In this document: positions 15,255 through 25,166 of the stretch, one piece after another
Layout of the letters: every line of letters begins with the position of its first letter
Position numbering within the stretch: the first letter of the stretch is position 1
DNA from: Desulfosporosinus sp. BRH_c37
GTDB lineage: Bacteria; Bacillota; Desulfitobacteriia; Desulfitobacteriales; Desulfitobacteriaceae
DNA length: 58,783 nt
Direction: 5' to 3'
NCBI GenBank assembly: GCA_001516045.1
Contig: LOEW01000205.1
Location: 1-58,783, forward strand
Made by a program: the position numbers and the translations under genes
Notes under the pieces: model-generated
Told to the model about the DNA's origin: nothing
The model's database searches: none
The model's input: only the letters and a program-made list of their open reading frames with translations

Positions 15255-16997
15255 ATGTCCAGAATTCGTTATGTGGGACAATTTCTTTTCGCTATGCTAA
15301 TTCTTCTATTTTTTGCTCAACCGGCCTTAGCTGAGAATCCACCGGGAATGGTGACCTTCACTGATGGAGCCAGCGATCGAATTTATGAGCAGGCCGAGCA
15401 GATTGGTTTCCGAATGGGTCCATTTCCTTGTCAAGCAAATAAAACTGACAACCTGGTGTTTGGCATAATGGATCGCAATGGCGATTTTTTGACTGATGTT
15501 ACAATACTGGATAATTTGCATGAGGGTCCCGCTGGACCTTATCTTTCAGCAACCGCTGATGCAGAGGGCTTCTTTACAGTTAGCGGTATGATTAATCCAA
15601 GTCCTTCAGTTGACTTGCCAAGTGGTATACTTGCCGTGAAGATTTATGATGCCGACTGGAAGATCCTGCGCAATGACTCAACTGGTGCAGAAGCCTATAT
15701 TCCTGTGCTTGATACAAGTGGTGTGATGGCCTTAGTCTTGGGAAAACTTCAGGATTCTGCATCCCCTGAACCAACTCTTGACAACAGCCTGTTTAAGGCA
15801 ATCGATGAAGATTATGATCGCGTTTATTTCGATAACCAAAATGTAAAGGTTAATTTTGCTTTTCCAGGTGGACAAATCCCACCAATTTTATCTATTAATA
15901 CCTTAACTGTAACTTCAGGTATTTTCCGAGATTTCCAAACTTTTGATACAACGAAGGAACCCATAAAAGACATTCAAATGAAACAGGTTAGCGGGGGCTT
16001 GGAAATTACGGCGCTCATTAACAACCCAGGTAACAATGTATTGCCTGCTGGTGTCCTTGGATTAAAACTTAATTTTCCTGCAAACTTGCAAAGTATGTTT
16101 CAGTCCATGTCGACACCTATGCCTGTTTATTCTGCGGAGAAAAAAGCGGCTATCCTAGGAGTAGCAGTTCCGGAACAAATGCTGATTGAAAGCACACCTC
16201 AGCTATCCGAACTGAAGAATTTATACAATACTGAAGTTCCTATCACATTTACAAAAGGAGGTCAAGGAAGCATTACTTTCACCCCTGGGCTGAACATTAT
16301 CGACAATCGTGATCAATTAGCAGCTTTGGATTCAGCCATTCAAGTTAACTATGACTCAACTAGCGGTGAATTCAGTTTTAATGTCAAGACTGGCTCTTTG
16401 TCTTTTCTTAGTGGCCGGAGTGCTGGAATTAAGGCCATCGGTGTGATGCAGAAATTAAACCTAAATGGACTCAAGACAGACAACGTCGGAGAATTTATCA
16501 AGATTAATATGCTGGATGATAGCGGAAAAACGGTGCCTGACAGCGAACAAGACAGCTATTTAGACCGAGCTAGTATTTCATATGACGAAGCTACGGATGT
16601 TCTAACCATTCCAGTTAAACACTTTACGACTTACCAAGTTTCCAAGAACGCTAATACTATTCAACCTCCGGATGATAGTAAGTTTACCTCCTTTGATCCG
16701 GTCGTGCGCCTCGTCACCCCAGAATGGCAGCCCAAAATTCGCTTTAGTATGCCGGTAGATTTGGCAACTTTAGGAGGAATTTCCGTCTGGCAACTCTCCA
16801 ACAATGTGATGGAACAAGTGCCTGTAACTGTAGAGTTAGACACCAGTGATCCCACCTTGAAAACAGTAATCGTAAAGCATTCCGCTTCCTGGTTGGCAAA
16901 CAAGGATATAACCCTCTACATTGATAGTACTGTCAGTGCTAAAACTGTGCACAAGAACTTAACTAAGTTAACTAAATTACTATTTCGTGTCAAATAA
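15255..16997 (+). CDS. Secreted multi-domain protein of unknown function with Ig-like C-terminus
   Basis: 580 residues from ATG 15255, chosen because AAGGGG lies just upstream and a signal peptide follows directly (FLFAMLILLFFAQPALA-EN). Two related units begin near residues 25 and 190 (DRIYEQAEQIGFRMGPF and DRVYFDNQNVKVNFAFP), suggesting internal duplication of a beta domain. The C-terminal 110 residues (IRFSMPVDLATLGGISVWQL) resemble the SwmB/Big_5 fold also seen in the neighbouring S41 protease. It lies 134 bp after the protease gene and may be its substrate or partner, which is an inference. Confidence 0.6.
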   Translation: MSRIRYVGQFLFAMLILLFFAQPALAENPPGMVTFTDGASDRIYEQAEQIGFRMGPFPCQANKTDNLVFGIMDRNGDFLTDVTILDNLHEGPAGPYLSATADAEGFFTVSGMINPSPSVDLPSGILAVKIYDADWKILRNDSTGAEAYIPVLDTSGVMALVLGKLQDSASPEPTLDNSLFKAIDEDYDRVYFDNQNVKVNFAFPGGQIPPILSINTLTVTSGIFRDFQTFDTTKEPIKDIQMKQVSGGLEITALINNPGNNVLPAGVLGLKLNFPANLQSMFQSMSTPMPVYSAEKKAAILGVAVPEQMLIESTPQLSELKNLYNTEVPITFTKGGQGSITFTPGLNIIDNRDQLAALDSAIQVNYDSTSGEFSFNVKTGSLSFLSGRSAGIKAIGVMQKLNLNGLKTDNVGEFIKINMLDDSGKTVPDSEQDSYLDRASISYDEATDVLTIPVKHFTTYQVSKNANTIQPPDDSKFTSFDPVVRLVTPEWQPKIRFSMPVDLATLGGISVWQLSNNVMEQVPVTVELDTSDPTLKTVIVKHSASWLANKDITLYIDSTVSAKTVHKNLTKLTKLLFRVK

Positions 16998-17188
16998 TAA
17001 TCGCATCATGAATAGTATCGGGTACGAAAATAATGCTAGTGATTTTTATAGAATTTTGTGAAAATCTAAGCTCAGAGAGGCCCAAGTGTCATCTGGGATA
17101 TTTTACGCCAAAGAACCTGTTGCTAATATATATTCTTAAGAATATAATCAAGTTATTCACTATTCAAGATAGAAGAGGAGAAAAACGA

Positions 17189-18415
17189 ATGAAAGTAAAC
17201 AGGAGATTAGTTTGGGTTGGGTTGGCAGTGACTTTACTACTTGTTATAACGGGATGTAGTCCGAGTCAGCGAGAACTTTTTAATGCTGCCATGAAGATGC
17301 AAACTGTGAAATCTATGCAGCAGCATACTTCGATGACCTTCCACTTGAGTGGCTCAGGTTTTGAACCAAGTGTCCAACAGCAAGTAGATACGGCTGCAAT
17401 GTTTCTGAATAGTGGGAAACTCGATCTCGACATAAAAACTAGTGGTAATGAACAGAAAACTGCCGTCAAATCACAAATAAATATGAACTTGGCTTTACAG
17501 GGGATGGACATAAATATGCCTGTTTGGGTTGACACAGACTTAACTGGGAATACACCAAAAGCAACAGAAATTATTAAGCTTCCTCTAATGGCAAAAGCGT
17601 CTCTTCCACCCCAGTTTGCGAGTAAGGAATATATCGTCATGAATCCATTTGATATGAATAGTTCTGGAACTAGTAATATTGACATGACAAAGCTCATGGA
17701 ATTTAGCAAAGGTTTTCAAGAAGCAGAACTTAAATTCTTAACTAGCTATTCCCAACGATTCAAACCAAATTTTGAGGCAGTTGGTCATTCAAGTCAGTAT
17801 ATGCAAACAGATGATGGTCTTAAGTTGGTTACTAGTTGCGAAATCAAACTTAACGATGCACAATTTAAGGATTTAATTCGATATACTGTCAATAATTTGG
17901 TGCAAGACGATGAAGCCGTGGCTTTTGTCAAGGAATATATGGATACGATACTTGAAATGAGCCATGTACCTGATCAAGCAAAAAGCTTAAATGATTTTAA
18001 TCAAGTATTTGAAGATTTTGATGTTACAAAGCAATATGAGTTTTTAGCTAAATTTAATACTTTAATGGATCAACTGAAGGATGTTACTTTGCTAGGTGAT
18101 AAAGGTATAAAGTTAGAATATGCTATTTACAACGGTTATTTTATTAAAAATAGTGGGGCAATAAATCTTAAATTTGACGTGTCCCAGATGAATAGACTTA
18201 TGAATACCCTAAGCGGACAAGAAAGTGCGACTGTAGATGCCAAGGGTACAGTTGACTTGATGGTTAACTACAGTACAGATTTTTCAGGAATAGATAAACC
18301 GGTTGAGATTCAAATTCCGGATGTAAACAGTAGCAATTCGTTAAATTACCAGGATTTAATTAATTTAAGCACAAATAAAGCAAAAATTTCTCAACAATTG
18401 TCAGGTGACAATTAA
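17189..18415 (+). CDS. Lipoprotein of unknown function
   Basis: 408 residues from ATG 17189, with GAAGAGGAG just upstream. The N-terminus MKVNRRLVWVGLAVTLLL is followed by a lipobox ITGC, so the mature protein is lipid-anchored at Cys near residue 24. The rest alternates amphipathic strands and helices and includes a Gln- and Met-rich stretch (MQTVKSMQQHTSMTF), reminiscent of periplasmic-type lipoprotein folds. I do not recognise the family. A longer open frame from 17033 lacks a ribosome site. A terminator follows directly. Confidence 0.65.
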   Translation: MKVNRRLVWVGLAVTLLLVITGCSPSQRELFNAAMKMQTVKSMQQHTSMTFHLSGSGFEPSVQQQVDTAAMFLNSGKLDLDIKTSGNEQKTAVKSQINMNLALQGMDINMPVWVDTDLTGNTPKATEIIKLPLMAKASLPPQFASKEYIVMNPFDMNSSGTSNIDMTKLMEFSKGFQEAELKFLTSYSQRFKPNFEAVGHSSQYMQTDDGLKLVTSCEIKLNDAQFKDLIRYTVNNLVQDDEAVAFVKEYMDTILEMSHVPDQAKSLNDFNQVFEDFDVTKQYEFLAKFNTLMDQLKDVTLLGDKGIKLEYAIYNGYFIKNSGAINLKFDVSQMNRLMNTLSGQESATVDAKGTVDLMVNYSTDFSGIDKPVEIQIPDVNSSNSLNYQDLINLSTNKAKISQQLSGDN

Positions 18416-18446
18416 TCCACCGATTGGATACAGTTTTAGGGAAACT

Positions 18447-18489
18447 AGAAACGCCTCACGTTCTATGATGGAACGCGAGGCGTTTCTAG
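18447..18489. terminator. Bidirectional terminator overlapping the 3' end of the module 3 partner gene
   Basis: A stem of CTAGAAACGCCTC-CGTTC paired with GAACG-GAGGCGTTTCTAG has a 7-base loop. It ends the lipoprotein gene on the plus strand, and its left part encodes the last codons and stop of the minus-strand partner gene at 18463. Confidence 0.85.
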
Positions 18490-19278
18490 CTTATCTCTCG
18501 TATTCAGTAACTGTTCGATATTATCTTGATAACCGTATTTTGTTAAGTACTCTACTAAAGCGGCCTCATACCCCTGTCGTTGGCTTAAACTATGCTTCTG
18601 GCATAAGGTTAACATAAGTTCTGAGAGACCGTCAGATAAGAAAATGCTCTTAGTCTTTGCTTTACCGGGAACGGTATAAACCCGTATCTTATTTTCCGTA
18701 TTCATGGATTCGATGATTTTAATCAATTGATCGCGAGATTTCCAGAGAAATTCCAAAAGTGTTTTGTACTTTTCAATAGCTAGGGTTCCATTTCCCATTG
18801 CAAAGTTATCAGTTTGTACATCTCTAGTTTCTCTAAGATTTTCTACGCTATCTTCCAAGTCTCCCTTACTAGTGGTAGGATTTGGGTTAATATAGTTCAA
18901 AGCTGCGGCTGACCATATGTAACCGTGTCGAAGCATATAAGTGGCCATTTCTTTATGTCCAGAAAAACCGGTCCTTTTAGCTATTTCACGCGAATCCAGG
19001 ATACCTATGCTAAATAGTTTAACCACGTCTTCGGGGTTAATCTCTATACTGGGTAAGGTTAACTCTTCTTTAGGTGGGGTTTCAGGCAGCGCTAGAGTGT
19101 ATAGTTGTCCTTGACTGTCCCAGGTAAATCCATGTCTGCGCATATAGATATCTAAGCTCTTCCAAGTGCTATACCCGAATTGGTCGGCTATTTTGTCACG
19201 CGGTAGCCCTTCTTTCAACATTTTCAAGACTTGATTAATACGGTCGTTCTTGACTTGCTGATTATTTTGCTGGGACAT
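18463..19278 (-). CDS. Recombinase partner, module 3 (HTH repeats plus RHH-like tail)
   Basis: 271 residues from ATG 19278, with AAGGAG nine bases upstream. It has the same architecture as the proteins at 2346 and 6758 but is strongly diverged. Repeat 1 is INQVLKMLKEGLPRDKIADQ followed by the Y-STWKSLDIYM core, and repeat 2 contains REIAKRTGFSGHKEMATYM. The tail KTKSIFLSDGLSELMLTL, then AALVEYLTKYGY, fits a ribbon-helix-helix. Conservation of both ends despite divergence indicates a functional family that travels with the recombinase. It follows the recombinase after a 32 bp gap in the same operon. Confidence 0.75.
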   Translation of the reverse strand: MSQQNNQQVKNDRINQVLKMLKEGLPRDKIADQFGYSTWKSLDIYMRRHGFTWDSQGQLYTLALPETPPKEELTLPSIEINPEDVVKLFSIGILDSREIAKRTGFSGHKEMATYMLRHGYIWSAAALNYINPNPTTSKGDLEDSVENLRETRDVQTDNFAMGNGTLAIEKYKTLLEFLWKSRDQLIKIIESMNTENKIRVYTVPGKAKTKSIFLSDGLSELMLTLCQKHSLSQRQGYEAALVEYLTKYGYQDNIEQLLNTRDKLETPRVPS

Positions 19279-19310
19279 GAGAATTTGCTCCTTCTCAAGT
19301 AACAAGTTAC

Positions 19311-20171
19311 TTAAAATGTATTGACGGCCTCTGATAACTCTTCCATACTAGCATGGGTATAAATGCTCGTAGTCTTAAGACTAGCGTGCCCTAATAGCTT
19401 CTGGACACGTACGATATTCACGTTATGTCGAACCAAGTGGCTGGCGAAGCTATGGCGAAGCACGTGACAGGTAACCTTTTTATGCCAACCAAGTTGAGTT
19501 ACTGCTTGCCTAAGTGTTTTATTAGCCATGCTAGCGGAGAGCTGTCCGGATACTTTTGTGGCAAAGAACTTTGAACTATTGCTTATTGGCCGGTTTTTAG
19601 CGATATAATGCTGCAAGATAGGCAGAAGTCGATCACTGATCGGAATAATTCGGCTCTTGTTACCCTTGCCGTGTTTGACTCGAATGACTTTGGCAGTTAA
19701 GTCTACGTCTTGCATAGTCAGATCCAAGGCTTCTTTGATCCGTAAACCCGTCATAAATAAGGTGTAGATAAGCACCCGGACAAGGTCGTTCATAATAACT
19801 GATACTAACTCCTCGAATTCTTCATCCCCTAAAAAGGTTCGCTCCACTTGTTGGATCTTGATCGAGTCGACCCGGGCAGCTACGTTGTTATTAACTAGTT
19901 CCTGGCGAGTGGCGAAGTTATAAAATGAACGCAAAATATAGACCATTCGACTGCGGCGTGAGGCGTGATTTCCACGGACCTTTAGTTCATGGAGGTACTC
20001 TTCAATATCTTGGACAGTTACCTCATCCAGATAGACGGGGCCGTTATATTGATTTTCGTTATAATGGGTAAAGTTCTCAAGTTCAGTCATATAGGCGCGT
20101 AGGGTCTCTGGTGAGCGCTCGTTAATAATTAGGTGTTTCTTAAATAGAGCTATAGCCTCTCTCAATAACAA
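19311..20171 (-). CDS. Tyrosine recombinase/integrase, module 3
   Basis: About 286 residues. I place the start at TTG 20171 (LLLREAIALF) because it aligns with the module 1 start (MLLNRAIKSF) and has GAAGGTG upstream; a longer frame begins at 20189. Catalytic residues are intact: Arg in TGLRIKEAL, Lys in KHGKGNKSR, His and Arg in HVLRH, His in LGHAS, and Tyr in TSIYTHASM. It lies beside the 5'-truncated surface-protein gene at 20654 and is transcribed in the same direction, downstream of it. A role in surface-gene rearrangement is possible but unproven. Confidence 0.92.
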   Translation of the reverse strand: MLLREAIALFKKHLIINERSPETLRAYMTELENFTHYNENQYNGPVYLDEVTVQDIEEYLHELKVRGNHASRRSRMVYILRSFYNFATRQELVNNNVAARVDSIKIQQVERTFLGDEEFEELVSVIMNDLVRVLIYTLFMTGLRIKEALDLTMQDVDLTAKVIRVKHGKGNKSRIIPISDRLLPILQHYIAKNRPISNSSKFFATKVSGQLSASMANKTLRQAVTQLGWHKKVTCHVLRHSFASHLVRHNVNIVRVQKLLGHASLKTTSIYTHASMEELSEAVNTF

Positions 20172-20189
20172 TCTAGGCACCTTCTTCAA

Positions 20190-20653
20190 ATTGTAGATTT
20201 GTAATTAATATTTAATAAATGGCTTCGTTTTATTCAAGATAATATCAAATCAAGGGAATACTTCCACAATTTTCAGGTTGTAATTTGTCGTATTATGTAG
20301 TATCTTTTAAATAAGGTACTCTAAATAATGAAGAAATGTCTACTATTTCTTAAAGTATAAGTGTGTACGATAGGACTTAATTTTAAGCTCTTTAAAGGTT
20401 TTAAGAGTACAAGATATTGATAAATCAAAAGGTCGCTAACCTTTAGTATATTGGTTGCAAGAAATAGCCACGGTTTAAACCGTGGTTTTTTTTCGGCATA
20501 AGCACAATAGAACTTACAAAGATTAGATTAGATTAGATTAGATTAGATTAGAGAAGGAAAGCCCCATAGACGATGATAAATGTCTATGGGGCCAATTTTC
20601 CCAGCATCCCATTAGCATTAGCTACCGGAATGCTGGGCGCAATGACTGAATGT
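20190..20653. other. Intergenic region with orphan terminator and GATTA repeats
   Basis: No gene is visible. It contains a plus-strand intrinsic terminator (CCACGGTTTAAACCGTGG then eight T, 20468-20493) with no plus-strand gene before it, a GATTA tandem tract (about six units, 20521-20551), a GCCCCATAGAC/GTCTATGGGGC hairpin (20561-20593) that can terminate either strand, and a CCCAGCAT/ATGCTGGG stem (20600-20637). Confidence 0.6.
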
Positions 20654-23600
20654 CTATCCTAAGGTTACCGCAAGAGTAACGTTTGAACCTGCGGAAGCAG
20701 CATTCTGGGTAAGAATAATGATGGCACCTGCACCTGTTACGGTGTAGCCTCCTGCACCAACGTTGGCAACTCCGCCTGCTCCGGTATCAGCTGCTAAAGC
20801 AATTCTGATCTTCCCAGCTACAGTTGCTGCATCATCGCCTGCCGTAACAACTACTGCAACGTTTCGATCTAGAGCACCGTCTGCTACATTTACTGTCAAG
20901 GTGCCAGTAGCTGATGCTCCGGTTGTAACTGTTGTAGTTCCAACTTCTTTGACTGCTACAACTCCGGCAGTGGTGTCAGCTGATGTAGCGGCTGGGGTTA
21001 AGCCAACGCTAGTACCATCAATCGTTGCAATGTTAATGGTAGTATCATTAGCTGCAGCAGTTTTTGCTGTTAAAATAACTTCTGCCCCAGCACCAGAGAT
21101 ATCAAAGAATCCACTTACATCGGCATCTAATCCTAATGCAGTTCTAATCTTACCTGCCACCAAAGCGGCAGTATCGTCATTAGCTACTGCTACAGCGATC
21201 GCCTTGCCGGCAACAAGCGCGGGAACTCCGGCCGCAGTAACCGTTACAGTGGCATCGCCAGCTCCGGCAGCCCCAATCGTTCCTGCTACTGTCGCAGTTT
21301 CAACTTGTTTTACCGGTGCAACACCTTGGGTAGTTGCAGTAGTGGCGCCTAATGTTACTCCTGAGGCTGCAAAGACAATTTCTACTGATGGAGCAAACGC
21401 GGTTGCGTCAGCTTTACCCATTACATCCACGACTCCGGCAGCCGGGTTAAAGACATCACCATTGGCAAGTGCGAGTGAAGTTGCACTGAGAGTCACGGTT
21501 AGCTCTGTACCTGCTTCGTTCCAGGCAATTGATGAAGCTGTACCAAAGTCATTATCCTGAGCGCCCAGCAGAGTGTCAGCATCGCTACCATTGCTATTAA
21601 AGGCATTCTTGTCCATAGCTTTGGAGAAGCCGTATTTTACAGTATCTCCTGCATCAATGGAACCTGTGGCATGGGTATCGGTATAAGTTACACTTGACAA
21701 CACCGGAGCTGCCTCAGCAGTTCCAACTGTCACTGTGACCGGGGAAGCGGCTGGTACGGCTTTGTTACCATAGAAATCAGTCAGGGTAACGTTTCCAGGA
21801 GTGGCAGAAATATTGATGGTTGGATTTGCTGCGATTGTAGCTGCTGTTCCAAGAGTAATAGCAAGTTTGTTATTGTCATATCTTGAAACCGCACCGGCTG
21901 CGATCTGCAGATTTGAACCAGTATTCAGGGTGAAATCATCTGCCAGAGCTGCTGCACTTGTTGCGTTACCGATATTCCGGTCAAATGTCAGAATCATGCG
22001 GTCGCCCACGTCAGCACCATTAGCATCAGTATCATAGAATACTGCACTTGTAATAACCGGTCCATCTGTTGATACGGCTTCAGAAGCTTTAACTGCTGTG
22101 CCGGCTTCATTGCCAAACAAATCATAGATAGCATCTGAAGCATCAATATAAGCTACATTATCGCCTACAGCAAAGGTTCCGAAGTTGGTTGTTGTACCAA
22201 AAGTAATTTTAAGGTTTTTACTATCGATTACATCAATAGTGGCGTTACCCATGGCACTCAGATTAGTCAATCCAAAGGAGTCTATTACACTAGATCCGTC
22301 AACGAGATTTGCTGTAGTTGCAGCAACACCTTCACTGAAGGTTACGGTTAGAGTGTCCCCAGCATTTAGACTGTTGGAATTATCAACATCAGTTATAACT
22401 GCTTTAGCTATAGAAGGTGCTACTTCATCACCGGTAATGGCTACTGCACTACTTACAGCGGCTTTTAGATCCAATAAGTCACCTAAATCGTTAGCAGTTT
22501 TGACGTCAATTGTGGTTTTACCGGCACCTGCCACTGTCATTTTAGGGGCAGTTCCCAGTGTCACGACGACTTTAGATGGGTCAGTCGTGCTTGTCGCAAA
22601 AGCGGCATTCAATCCAAATGTCGGAGTAGCAGATGTACCCAAGGTGAAGTCAGCTTCTGATACCGTTCCGATGAACTTTACAGCTTCGCTGAATCCTAAA
22701 GTTACTGTATCGTTTACAGATACTTTGCCATCATTATCGACATCGGCAAATACAGCAGATGAGATTGTGGGAGCGGTATTTGTAGTAGCAGATCCTACAA
22801 ATGTATCGGTATTGTTGGTAGCAAGAATTACATTTCCCGCAATATCCTTCACATTAGCTGCCTTTACGGTATAGCCGGCACCTGATAGCTGGGTTGATGT
22901 TACTAACTGAACATCGGTTCCATTAGCCAGCAGTGTAGCGCTCACGATTGTCAGCTTTTGTGCAGGTGCTGCAGTCACATAAATCTCATAATTGTCTTTG
23001 TTTTGAGCAGTTGCCGGGTCAACTTTTTCGTTAAAGACAACCTTAACCAAATTACTATTTACTACAGCAGTATCAGTGTGTACTTGAGGAGGAACTAAAT
23101 CTGATACAGTAGTTGTCACACCAGTGGCTGCAGCCTTTGTAAGTGCGGTCATCACATTTCCTGTAATGTCTTGGACCGCGCTCAGTTCGAATTTGGTTGA
23201 ATCCGAAGATAATCCATCTAATAAGGTTATATCTCCACCTGCAATAGTTACAGTAATGGTGGTGCCATCAACTGCCGATACACTAGTACCTCCATCTCCT
23301 AAGGCTGTAGCAGCGCCTGCAGTATTGGCATCATAAAACTTGATGTTACCCTTTGCTACTGTGGCAGCCTGAACTGCTTCGTCAAAGGTTAGAGTCAAGA
23401 CATGGGTAATATTTTGATAACTGGCTGACACTACTGAAGGAGCAACAATGTCATTCACAAAGTTTAAAGCAACTTCTGTTTCAACATTGGCTTGAGCATC
23501 GGCCACATCTGAAAGAGCATTTGCTTTTAATTTGAGGCCTGCGGTTGCTACTACAGCGGTACCTCTAAAACTAGGGCTATTTGGCACTATTACAACCGAG

Positions 23601-25057
23601 GTCCCATTTGCCGTAGTCTCTACAGTACTAGTTCCGCTCAGATCAGCATATATGCCTGATCCGGTTTTAACTTGTATCTTGGTTAAATCAGTAAGAGTGG
23701 CAACGTTTACATCCTTATCAAATGTTAAGGTTAATTTATTGGTCTTTTCGTCGTAGGTTGCGGTTTGAATTTGGGGGGCAGTTGCTACTGTAGCTGTAAC
23801 TGATTTGGCTACAGAGTTGTTTGCTGCAAAATCTTTAAATGCGCCCTCTGCTAATGTAACCGTCAGTGATCCGGTAAGAGCATCAACAGCCGCCTTAGAG
23901 GTTGTTAGCGTGATTGTAATTTCATTAGCAGTTGCTGCACTAACTATAGTGTAGTCAGTTTCAGCTAAAGCTACCGGAGTCCCAGTTGCAGCGGCAATAC
24001 TGATTTTAAGCTCATTGATATCAGCATCGTTTAACTTTACTGGCTCATCAAATGTCAGTTTCAGAACTGAAGTTGCCTTATTGTATGATGCACTACTTAA
24101 CGAGGGGCCTGTGGTATCTGCAGTTGCCATACCTTCAAAAGGAGTGATTGTTTTTAGGCAAACATTGTTGTTCAGATCTTTTGCGGCTGCTCCACCTGTT
24201 CCATCGTTAGTGATAAAATAGAATGATGAGTTTGCTAGGCCTGTAGGCATATCAGTAGTGCCAAGTGTAATAACTACACTCAACTTATCAGCCGATAATG
24301 TAGCGTTTGAGTTAGAGCTTAATGCTTTCAAGTTACCGGTAATCACAGCGCCGGAAGGATCTGAGATTGAGTAATTCAAGATATCTTCTGCAGTTGTTTT
24401 ATCCATTTTTTCACTAAAAGTGATTTTAATCTGACTTCCATTTAAGGCTTCTACTTTTGTTACTGTAGGTACTTTGGAATCATAATCAAAATCAGAGCCC
24501 ACCACTACTTTAGATGCTGGGGATGTTCCATTAACCGTTAAGTTTCCTTCGGTATTGTTTAGAGAATTAGTTAAGGTTAAGGTGTATGTCTTTGCGGATT
24601 CATCTGATAAATCACGTGTTACTGTAGTAACAACGTTAGCAGCTCCTCCAGCCAAAACATTAAACTTGCTTGCATCTGCTGTCGTATAGGGAGTGGCGGG
24701 GGAAGCGGTTAAGACGACCTTAACTGTTGTAGCAGTAATAGCGCTAACACTACTAACTGTAAAATCTACCTTAGCGACTGTAAATGCGGAAGCTGCTACT
24801 GCTGCTCCGCCCTTGTAGGATACGCTGTTTACTACGGATTGATCGGCAGTCGTGGCAACAACTGCAGGCACCGTTAATGTTACTATTTTTCCGGTAGCAT
24901 CAAGACTGGTAACACTCGGGGTAACATTCGAGGCCTCTCCACTATCGATCTTCTGGGTAACCGCAAAGTCTGTGACTGCAGGATTTGCGCTCAAAGCCTT
25001 ACTCAATGTTACCGTGATAGTGCTGTTAATAGCACTTACCGGGACTAATGAAAACCC
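20654..25057 (-). pseudogene. Giant Ig-repeat surface protein lacking its 5' end (about 1,450 residues left)
   Basis: The frame has ten or more repeats of about 110 residues with the pattern D..P.v.sAsy...t..LtLtFdE.v (for example PSLSSASYNKATSVLKLTFD), typical of SwmB/Big-type bacterial surface domains. Two C-terminal copies of a VTVTAAGVPALVAGK-like unit follow (about 1260-1450). The reading frame starts directly at a TAA (25058-25060) inside a 25-bp palindrome; there is no ATG, no ribosome site and no signal peptide. It is therefore headless and silent as it stands. It could be a truncated relic, a switching cassette or an assembly junction. Confidence 0.75.
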
Positions 25058-25076
25058 TTAGGAATCCTAAGGGTTT
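25052..25076. terminator. 25-bp near-perfect palindrome at the truncation point
   Basis: The arms AAACCCTTAGGA and TCCTAAGGGTTT flank a single base. It can act as a terminator on both strands (T-rich flanks TTTTCATT on minus, TTTCGTTATTT on plus). The minus-strand surface-protein frame begins inside it. Confidence 0.65.
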
Positions 25077-25166
25077 CGTTATTTGGAGGATTCCACTTCT
25101 TGAGCAGGGAAATATCCACTCTATGGCGAAATATTTATGGATTAGAAAGTGGAGGGGTAAGAGCTT

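Noticed and set aside
20521..20551. GATTA tract and the 10-bp repeats at 35091 considered as CRISPR
   Set aside because: They are direct repeats without spacers, units are far too short and no cas gene is present.
20763..24221. Several long antisense ORFs inside the Ig-repeat gene (up to 265 codons, Ala-, Val- and Pro-rich)
   Set aside because: They are codon shadows of a Thr-, Ala- and Val-rich repeat protein; none has a ribosome site or a domain.
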